Positions 34,462 to 40,490 of a stretch of 40,490 nt of DNA are shown piece after piece. The notes below the pieces were generated by a model, which made no database searches, was not told where the DNA came from, and saw only the letters and a program-made list of their open reading frames with translations. Each line of letters opens with the position of its first letter. Position 1 is the stretch's first letter. The stretch comes from an uncultured Polaribacter sp. (GTDB lineage: Bacteria; Bacteroidota; Bacteroidia; Flavobacteriales; Flavobacteriaceae): assembly GCA_905480405.1 (NCBI GenBank), contig CAJQQH010000067.1:1-40490 (forward strand), written 5' to 3'. The position numbers were made by a program, and so were the translations under genes.

Positions 34462-35670
34462 ATGGGCTTAAAACAAAATTTACATAATTTAAAAGAGAAA
34501 TATAAAGGTACTAAAATGGCTCCTGCGTTTAACGCAATCCATACCTTTTTATATTTACCAAATGAAGTTACTCACGGAGGAACTCATATAAAAGCAGCAG
34601 ACGATTTAAAGCGTACCATGAATACGGTAATTATGGCTTTAGTTCCTTGTTTGATTTTTGGAATGTTTAATGCAGGTTTTCAACATAACGTTGCAGTAAA
34701 TGGTAATTTTACTTCTGGAATGTCTTTCTTTAGTGGAGAGTTTTGGAACTTAGGAAATTTATTAATTGGTGCAGCTAAAATACTACCATTAGTAATTGTT
34801 TCTTATGGTATTGGTCTTTTAGTCGAATTTATTTTCGCGGTAATAAAAGGTCATGAAGTTGAAGAAGGGTACTTAGTAACAGGAATGTTAGTTCCATTAA
34901 TTGTACCTATTGATACACCATTATGGATGTTGGCAGTTGCAGTAGTTTTTGGAGTTGTAATAGGTAAAGAAGTTTTTGGAGGAACAGGTATGAATATCTT
35001 AAATCCTGCTTTAACTATTAGAGCCTTTTTATTCTTTGCATATCCAACGTGGATGTCTGGAGATAAAGTTTGGGTAACAGGAGCAGTAGAAACAACAGGA
35101 ACAGCAGATGCTATTTCTGGAGAAACTGTTTTAGGAAGTTTAGCTCAAGGTAAAGAAATAGCATATTCTGCATGGGATATGTTTGCAGGTTTTATTCCTG
35201 GTTCTGTTGGAGAAACTTCTACATTATTAATTGTATTAGGAGCTCTTTTCTTAATCTTCTCAAAAATTGGAAGTTGGAGAATCATGCTAAGTTCTGCATT
35301 AGGAGCATTAGTCATGGGTTTAATATTTAATCAAATTGCAGATGCAGGTATTATTGCAGAAAGCAGTAAGTTTTATAGTTTAATGAATACACCTTTTTGG
35401 CATCACTTATTAATTGGTGGTTTTGCTTTTGGAGCAGTATTTATGGCTACAGATCCTGTAACGGCATCACAAACTAATAAAGGAAAATGGATTTACGGTT
35501 TCTTAATTGGGTTTATCTCAATAATGATACGTGTATTTAATCCTGCATATCCAGAAGGAGTAATGTTAGCAATTTTGTTAATGAATGTATTTGCGCCTAC
35601 AATAGACCATTATGTGGTTCAAGGAAATGTAAATAGAAGAAAGAAACGTTTAAAAGCCAAAACTGCCTAG
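34462..35670 (+). CDS. nqrB: Na+-translocating NADH:quinone reductase subunit B
   Basis: The 402-residue membrane subunit is expected to bind FMN covalently through phosphoester-bound Thr222 in AISGETVLG (the counterpart of the S-G-A-T site, here with Glu in place of Ala), and riboflavin within the membrane. Conserved NqrB blocks GMNILNPALTIRAFLFFAYP (about 176-195) and MATDPVTASQTNKGKWIYG (about 330-348) are present. It belongs to the electron-transfer path that drives Na+ export. Flavinylation needs an ApbE transferase, which is not encoded in this window. Confidence 0.96.
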   Translation: MGLKQNLHNLKEKYKGTKMAPAFNAIHTFLYLPNEVTHGGTHIKAADDLKRTMNTVIMALVPCLIFGMFNAGFQHNVAVNGNFTSGMSFFSGEFWNLGNLLIGAAKILPLVIVSYGIGLLVEFIFAVIKGHEVEEGYLVTGMLVPLIVPIDTPLWMLAVAVVFGVVIGKEVFGGTGMNILNPALTIRAFLFFAYPTWMSGDKVWVTGAVETTGTADAISGETVLGSLAQGKEIAYSAWDMFAGFIPGSVGETSTLLIVLGALFLIFSKIGSWRIMLSSALGALVMGLIFNQIADAGIIAESSKFYSLMNTPFWHHLLIGGFAFGAVFMATDPVTASQTNKGKWIYGFLIGFISIMIRVFNPAYPEGVMLAILLMNVFAPTIDHYVVQGNVNRRKKRLKAKTA

Positions 35671-35672
35671 TT

Positions 35673-36419
35673 ATGTCTAAAAAAACAGATAGTAATTCAT
35701 ATACATTATTATTCGCCACAGGAATGGTGATAATAGTAGGAGCGATACTAGCGTTTTTCGCATCAGCGTTGAAACCAACAATTGATGAGAACAAACGTAT
35801 AGAAAAGCAACAAAATATATTATACGCAATGGGCGTAAACGAAAACGATGAAACTAGTGCAATCTTTGTTTCTAAAGAAAAAGTAGCAACTGAGTTTTCG
35901 AAATATATTACAAAACAATTGGTTATTCAAGGAACAAAAGTTTCTGAAGATTCAAAGGCATATTTGATTGATCTTAAAAAAGAGCAAACTTTAGCAAAAG
36001 AAGGAAAAGTTAGAAGATTGCCTTTATTTGTTGGTGAAAAAGATGGTAAAATATTTTACATAGCACCAATTAGAGGTAAAGGTCTTTGGGATGCTGTTTG
36101 GGGTTATGTTGCTATGGATGCAAACATGATTGTACAAGGAGCATATTTTGATCATAAAGGAGAAACTGCTGGTTTAGGTGCAAACATTAAACAGCGTTAC
36201 TTTATGGATGATTTTATTGGGGAGCACTTATTAAAAGATGGAAGTTTCAAAGGAATTGCAATTTCTAAATCTAATAACGATCCAAAGAACGAAGATAAAA
36301 CAGATAACGAAGTAGATGCAATTGCCGGTGCAACAATTACTGGTGATGGAGTTTCAGCAATGATTAAATCTGAGCTGAAAAAATACGTATCTTACTTTAA
36401 CACTTTAAAAACAAATTAA
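35673..36419 (+). CDS. nqrC: Na+-translocating NADH:quinone reductase subunit C
   Basis: This 248-residue subunit has one N-terminal membrane helix (about residues 10-32) and a periplasmic FMN-binding domain. The flavinylation motif is DAIAGATITGDGVS (215-228), with Thr221 as the expected FMN-bound residue; GKGLWDAVWGYVAM (135-148) and GETAGLGANI (163-172) are the conserved blocks near it. NqrC passes electrons from the NqrF/D/E side to NqrB. It starts two bases after the nqrB stop. Confidence 0.95.
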   Translation: MSKKTDSNSYTLLFATGMVIIVGAILAFFASALKPTIDENKRIEKQQNILYAMGVNENDETSAIFVSKEKVATEFSKYITKQLVIQGTKVSEDSKAYLIDLKKEQTLAKEGKVRRLPLFVGEKDGKIFYIAPIRGKGLWDAVWGYVAMDANMIVQGAYFDHKGETAGLGANIKQRYFMDDFIGEHLLKDGSFKGIAISKSNNDPKNEDKTDNEVDAIAGATITGDGVSAMIKSELKKYVSYFNTLKTN

Positions 36420-36420
36420 T

Positions 36421-37068
36421 ATGGGACTTTTATCAAAAAAAGACGCAGCATTAATCACAGATCCATTTGCAGATAATAACCCAATTACCATTCAGGTATT
36501 AGGTATTTGTTCAGCATTAGCAATTACAGCAGAATTAAAAGCTTCTATTGTAATGGCAGTTTCTGTATTGTTTGTGTTAGGTTTAGGAAATGTTGTAATC
36601 TCTTTAATGAGAAACATTATTCCTTCAAAAATTAGAATTATAGTACAGTTAATAGTTGTTGCAACATTAGTAATTATTGTTGATTTAGTACTGAAAGCTT
36701 TTCAGTATGAATTAAGTAAAACTTTAGGAGCTTTTATTGGGTTAATTATTACAAACTGTATTATTATGGGACGTTTTGAAGCTTTTGCTTTAGCAAACGG
36801 GCCTTGGAAATCGTTTTTAGACGGAATAGGAAATGCAGTAGGTTATGGAGTTATCTTAATCATTGTAGGTTTCTTTAGAGAGTTATTAGGTTCTGGTACT
36901 TTATTAGGATTTAAAGTGTTAGGAGATCCTATTGAAAAGACTGGTTTATATGCAATTGGATACGAAAATAACGGATTTATGTTATTAGCTCCAATGGCAT
37001 TAATAGTTGTTGGAATTATCATTTGGATTCAACGTAGTAGAAACGAAGCATTAATAGAAGAAAACTAA
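36421..37068 (+). CDS. nqrD: Na+-translocating NADH:quinone reductase subunit D
   Basis: The 215-residue membrane protein has six predicted helices. Cys30 (VLGICSALA) and Cys113 (IITNCIIMG) match the conserved cysteines that, with the pair in NqrE, hold an iron centre inside the membrane in Vibrio cholerae NQR. The helices are arranged as inverted repeats shared with NqrE. It begins one base after the nqrC stop. Confidence 0.96.
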   Translation: MGLLSKKDAALITDPFADNNPITIQVLGICSALAITAELKASIVMAVSVLFVLGLGNVVISLMRNIIPSKIRIIVQLIVVATLVIIVDLVLKAFQYELSKTLGAFIGLIITNCIIMGRFEAFALANGPWKSFLDGIGNAVGYGVILIIVGFFRELLGSGTLLGFKVLGDPIEKTGLYAIGYENNGFMLLAPMALIVVGIIIWIQRSRNEALIEEN

Positions 37069-37073
37069 AATAA

Positions 37074-37799
37074 ATGGAACATTTAGAATTATTTTTCAAA
37101 TCGATATTTATAGATAACATGGTATTTGCAACCTTCTTAGGAATGTGTTCTTACCTTGCTGTATCTAAAAAAGTAACAACAGCAGTTGGTTTAGGTGCTG
37201 CAGTAATCTTTGTATTAGCTGTAACAGTTCCTTTAAACTGGTTATTAGATCAATATATATTACAACCAGGAGCTTTATCTTGGTTAGGTGCTGATTATGC
37301 TGAATACGATTTAAGTTTTTTATCATTTATCTTATTTATTGCAACAATTGCAACAATGGTACAATTGGTAGAAATAATTGTTGAGAAGTTTTCACCTTCT
37401 TTATACAATTCATTGGGTATTTTCTTACCATTAATAGCAGTAAACTGTGCAATTTTAGGAGGGTCTTTGTTTATGCAATCTCGTGAGATTGCTACTTTAG
37501 GATTAGCAACAACGTATGGTATTGGTTCTGGAATAGGATGGTTTTTAGCAATTTTAGCTATTGCTGCTATTCGTGAAAAAATTAGATACTCTAATATACC
37601 TGCACCATTAAGAGGATTAGGAATTACATTTATTGTAACAGGTTTAATGGCTATTGGGTTTATGAGTTTTGGTGGTATGTTAACAGGTGGTGATGAAGAA
37701 GCTAAAGAAGCTCCAAAAACAGAAGCTGTTAAAGAAATTAAAGCTAAAGAAATGGAAAAAAAAGAATTAGCTAACAACACTAAAGAAATTATAGAATAA
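37074..37799 (+). CDS. nqrE: Na+-translocating NADH:quinone reductase subunit E, with C-terminal charged tail
   Basis: The 241-residue subunit has the NqrE core with Cys25 (LGMCSYLAV) and Cys125 (AVNCAILGG), the expected partners of the NqrD cysteines in the membrane iron centre. NqrE is usually about 200 residues; here an extra tail of about 37 residues (205-241) is almost entirely Glu, Lys and Ala and predicts a charged helix or disorder on the membrane surface. The stop TAA overlaps the ATG of nqrF by one base (TAATG), so translation is probably coupled. Confidence 0.95.
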   Translation: MEHLELFFKSIFIDNMVFATFLGMCSYLAVSKKVTTAVGLGAAVIFVLAVTVPLNWLLDQYILQPGALSWLGADYAEYDLSFLSFILFIATIATMVQLVEIIVEKFSPSLYNSLGIFLPLIAVNCAILGGSLFMQSREIATLGLATTYGIGSGIGWFLAILAIAAIREKIRYSNIPAPLRGLGITFIVTGLMAIGFMSFGGMLTGGDEEAKEAPKTEAVKEIKAKEMEKKELANNTKEIIE

Positions 37800-39109
37800 T
37801 GATATTAGCGACAAGTACATTAGGAACCATTGTAGCTACAGTAGTTGCATTCTTAGTAATAACTTTGTTATTAGTTGCATTGTTATTATTTGTAAAACAA
37901 AAGTTATCTCCGTCTGGTCCTGTAAAGATTACCATTAATGGAGAAAGAACAATAGAGGTTGCTTCAGGAGGATCTTTATTAACTACTTTAGGAAACGAAA
38001 AGATATTCTTACCATCTGCATGTGGTGGTGGTGGAACATGTATTCAGTGTGAATGCCATGTAAATGAAGGTGGTGGAGAAGCTTTACCAACAGAAATACC
38101 TCACTTTACACGTAAAGAATTGGCACATGGTGTACGTTTATCATGTCAGGTAAAGGTAAAACAAGATATGGATATTTCTATTCCAGAAGAAATTTTTGGA
38201 ATCAAGAAATGGGATGCAGTTGTTGTAAGAAATTATAACGTAGCAACTTTTATTAAAGAGTTTGTTGTTGAAATTCCAGAAGATATGGGGTACAAAGCAG
38301 GTGGATATATTCAAATTGAAATTCCTGCTTGTGAAGTAAACTATGCTGATATGGATATTACAGCACATCCAGAAGAACACGATACGCCAGACAAATTTGA
38401 AGGTGAATGGGATAAGTTTAACTTAAGACCCTTAGTGATGAAAAATGCTGAAACTGTAGAAAGAGCATATTCTATGGCTTCTTACCCTGCAGAAGGTAGA
38501 GAAATTATGTTAAATGTACGTATTGCAACACCTCCTTTTGATAGGGCTAAAGGTGGCTGGATGGATGTAAATCCTGGTATTGCGTCTTCATATATCTTTA
38601 ACTTAAAGAAAGGAGATAAATGTGTTATTTCTGGGCCTTACGGAGAATTCTTCATTAACGAATCTGATGCTGAAATGTTATATGTTGGTGGTGGAGCAGG
38701 TATGGCTCCAATGCGATCTCACTTATATCATTTATTCAGAACATTAAAGACAGGTAGAAAAGTAACGTATTGGTATGGAGGTCGTTCTAAAGCAGAATTA
38801 TTCTATATAGAACATTTTAGAGCATTGGAAAAAGATTTTCCAAACTTTAAATTCTATATTGCTTTATCTGATCCTACAGAAGCAGATAATTGGACAAAGA
38901 AAAAAGATATTCGTGATGAAGCAGGAGATGGTTTTGTAGGGTTTATACATAATTGTGTAATCGAAAACTATTTGAATCATCATGATTCACCAGAAGATTT
39001 AGAATTGTATTTCTGTGGACCACCATTAATGAACAATGCAGTTCAGAAAATGGGAGAAGATTTTGGTCTTGCTGATGAAAACATACGTTTTGATGATTTT
39101 GGAGGATAA
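37799..39109 (+). CDS. nqrF: Na+-translocating NADH:quinone reductase subunit F
   Basis: The 436-residue NADH-oxidising subunit starts with one membrane helix (about 8-32), then a 2Fe-2S ferredoxin domain with Cys75, Cys81, Cys84 and Cys116, the same spacing as in Vibrio cholerae. The flavin part has RAYS (222-225), and the NADH part GGGAGMAP (297-304) and CGPPL (406-410). It takes hydride from NADH to FAD and gives electrons to the 2Fe-2S centre and on to NqrD/E. The C-terminal FDDFGG is typical. It is the last gene of the operon, followed by a strong terminator. Confidence 0.97.
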   Translation: MILATSTLGTIVATVVAFLVITLLLVALLLFVKQKLSPSGPVKITINGERTIEVASGGSLLTTLGNEKIFLPSACGGGGTCIQCECHVNEGGGEALPTEIPHFTRKELAHGVRLSCQVKVKQDMDISIPEEIFGIKKWDAVVVRNYNVATFIKEFVVEIPEDMGYKAGGYIQIEIPACEVNYADMDITAHPEEHDTPDKFEGEWDKFNLRPLVMKNAETVERAYSMASYPAEGREIMLNVRIATPPFDRAKGGWMDVNPGIASSYIFNLKKGDKCVISGPYGEFFINESDAEMLYVGGGAGMAPMRSHLYHLFRTLKTGRKVTYWYGGRSKAELFYIEHFRALEKDFPNFKFYIALSDPTEADNWTKKKDIRDEAGDGFVGFIHNCVIENYLNHHDSPEDLELYFCGPPLMNNAVQKMGEDFGLADENIRFDDFGG

Positions 39110-39134
39110 GAAACTTTAGACTATATAATATATT

Positions 39135-39164
39135 AAAAAACCAACATTTATGTTGGTTTTTTTT
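39135..39164 (+). terminator. Strong terminator after the nqr operon
   Basis: A 13-bp inverted repeat (39135-39147 with 39150-39162; core CCAACAT/ATGTTGG) is followed by eight T in all. It lies 25 bases after the nqrF stop and only 18 bases before the next ATG. Confidence 0.85.
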
Positions 39165-39181
39165 GTTTTAAATTTATAGCT

Positions 39182-40490
39182 ATGAAACTATTTTATTTTT
39201 TACTATTAATGGTGATAGCACCTATTTCGTTTTTTTCTCAAGAATTTAAAGATTCAACTCTAGTAAATCTTCATATAAACCTTAAAGATGCTTCTGATGT
39301 ACATCAAAAAATTGCTGCTTTACTTAAGATGGGTGATTATCAAATTGAAAGAGAATTCAATACAGCAGAAAATTTTTTTAACCAAGCTAAAATAATAATT
39401 GATGCATGTAATGATAATCATGAAAATGACCTTGCATTTATTTATACAAAACTAGGAGTTGTAAATAGGAGAAAAGGGAATTATGGAGAAGCTCTCACTT
39501 ATTATTTTAAAGCTACAAGAATTTATGAAAAACTTAAGGATACATCTAGTTTAGCTGGTGTAATACACAATACAGCCTTGTTATATAGGTTTCAAGGAGA
39601 AGATAGAAAAGCAATATCTGGTTATAAGAAATCTTTAAGTTATAGTCTTAAAACAAAGGATACTCATAGTATAGCCGTTGCGTATAACATGCTAGGTGTT
39701 TCTTATAGAAAATTAAATATTATAGATTCTGCCTTAATTGGTTATGAAAAAGCTAAATATCTATTTTCATTGTTAAATAAAGAAGAAGATATAAGGGGGG
39801 TAGATAATAATTTGGCAACACTTTATAGTGTTCAAAAAAAATATGATAAATCGTTACCAATAAAACTTAATAATTTAGCCTATTATAAAAAAATAGGGAA
39901 TATGGCTTCAATATCAACTACTTATTTTAATGTTGGAACGGATTATAGGAGTCTAAAAAAATACAAAATTTCTTTAAAGTATATGGATTCATCATTAAAC
40001 ATAGCTTTAAAGGAAGGTTTTAAAGAAAGGATTTCTAAAGCATATCTTAGAAAGAGTGGTATTTATAGAAAGATGAATGATTTTGAAAATGCATATAATA
40101 ACTATAGGTATTTTAACAGATATTCAGATTCTATTTTCGAAATGCAGAGCATTAAAAAAAATAAAGAATTAGAATTAAAATATGAATTTGAAAAAGAAAA
40201 AAAGGAATTTGAAATAAAGGCTTCAGATGAAAAATCAAAGAATAAGTTATATATTCTGTTATTAATTAATTTATTATTCTTAGGTATTCTTACTTCATTT
40301 TTTATGAGAAGAAATTACAAAGGAAAGATAAAATACGTTGCAACTAAACTAGAAAGAGAAAAGCTTAGAAAAGAATTATTAAATCAAAAAATTAAGGTTT
40401 CTGAATTCGAGATGAAATGGTTAGTTGCTGATAATAAAATGCGTTTAACATATTTAGAAGAATTTTATGAAGCTCTACAAATAGATTTTA
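39182..40490 (+). CDS. TPR-repeat membrane protein, probably sensor/regulator; 3' end outside window
   Basis: The frame is open from the ATG at 39182 to the last base, so the C-terminus is missing; 436 residues are visible. A signal peptide (about 1-20, ending in FFSQ) is followed by TPR-like helices (about 35-330; for example LGVVNRRKGNYGEALTYYF and LGVSYRKL). A Glu/Lys-rich coil (about 322-350), a membrane helix (about 355-376) and a second coil follow. This is the same layout as the TPR/HTH protein encoded at 20123-21604, so a C-terminal HTH or kinase domain is expected beyond the window but not seen. It is only 72 bases after nqrF with the nqr terminator between; no separate promoter is obvious. 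Confidence 0.75.
   Translation, partial: MKLFYFLLLMVIAPISFFSQEFKDSTLVNLHINLKDASDVHQKIAALLKMGDYQIEREFNTAENFFNQAKIIIDACNDNHENDLAFIYTKLGVVNRRKGNYGEALTYYFKATRIYEKLKDTSSLAGVIHNTALLYRFQGEDRKAISGYKKSLSYSLKTKDTHSIAVAYNMLGVSYRKLNIIDSALIGYEKAKYLFSLLNKEEDIRGVDNNLATLYSVQKKYDKSLPIKLNNLAYYKKIGNMASISTTYFNVGTDYRSLKKYKISLKYMDSSLNIALKEGFKERISKAYLRKSGIYRKMNDFENAYNNYRYFNRYSDSIFEMQSIKKNKELELKYEFEKEKKEFEIKASDEKSKNKLYILLLINLLFLGILTSFFMRRNYKGKIKYVATKLEREKLRKELLNQKIKVSEFEMKWLVADNKMRLTYLEEFYEALQIDF

Overview
The window looks like chromosomal DNA of a marine member of the Flavobacteriaceae (Bacteroidota). The evidence is the low GC content, the -7 boxes of the Bacteroidota TAnnTTTG type, the weak Shine-Dalgarno signals, several type IX secretion system (T9SS) cargo proteins with C-terminal sorting domains, a T9SS plug protein, and a complete Na+-translocating NADH:quinone reductase operon beside an NhaC antiporter gene. 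I see no tRNA, rRNA, CRISPR array, insertion sequence or phage gene.

Layout. 1-939: 3' part of a PLP-dependent trans-sulfuration-type enzyme. 978-2000 (-): YdjM-like membrane hydrolase. 2080-4018 (+): nhaC and a GNAT acetyltransferase, followed on the opposite strand by a small membrane protein. 4340-6298 (-): putative porin, divergent from rnhB (6379-6978). 7153-8205: NdpA-like nucleoid-associated protein, convergent with lipB (8250-8954, -). 9024-12317: secreted reprolysin-like metalloprotease with GEVED and T9SS sorting domains. 12384-14484 (-): DUF2306 membrane protein and pruA. 14642-15322: NRDE/TANGO2-like protein. 15319-16841 (-): apaG and a DUF3667 protein with no ordinary start codon at its natural N-terminus. 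16963-21604 (-): a small lipoprotein, a large BNR-repeat T9SS cargo protein, and a TPR/membrane/HTH regulator. 21674-22888 (-): T9SS plug protein. 23398-32586 (+): a 3062-residue secreted repeat protein, followed 17 bases later by an unlisted 55-residue ORF. 33108-39109 (+): nqrABCDEF, closed by a strong terminator. 39182-end: a second TPR/membrane protein, cut by the window edge.

The most unusual object is the giant protein. It contains six consecutive units of about 390 residues. Each unit has two Ig-like modules followed by exactly six 41-residue blades that resemble YWTD/NHL propeller blades, giving 36 blades in a regular 6 x 6 arrangement, then an anchor-D-like domain and a T9SS-type C-terminus. 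Near-identical neighbouring blades show recent duplication or conversion, yet every unit still has six blades. The small ORF behind it encodes a signal-like leader ending in an AxA cleavage site and a short ten-residue tail.

Working together: NQR would pump Na+ out using NADH, and NhaC would exchange Na+ for H+, which fits a marine sodium cycle. The metalloprotease, the BNR protein and the giant propeller protein are likely exported by the T9SS, whose plug protein is encoded between the last two. The TPR/HTH protein encoded beside them is a candidate local regulator, but this is inferred from position only.
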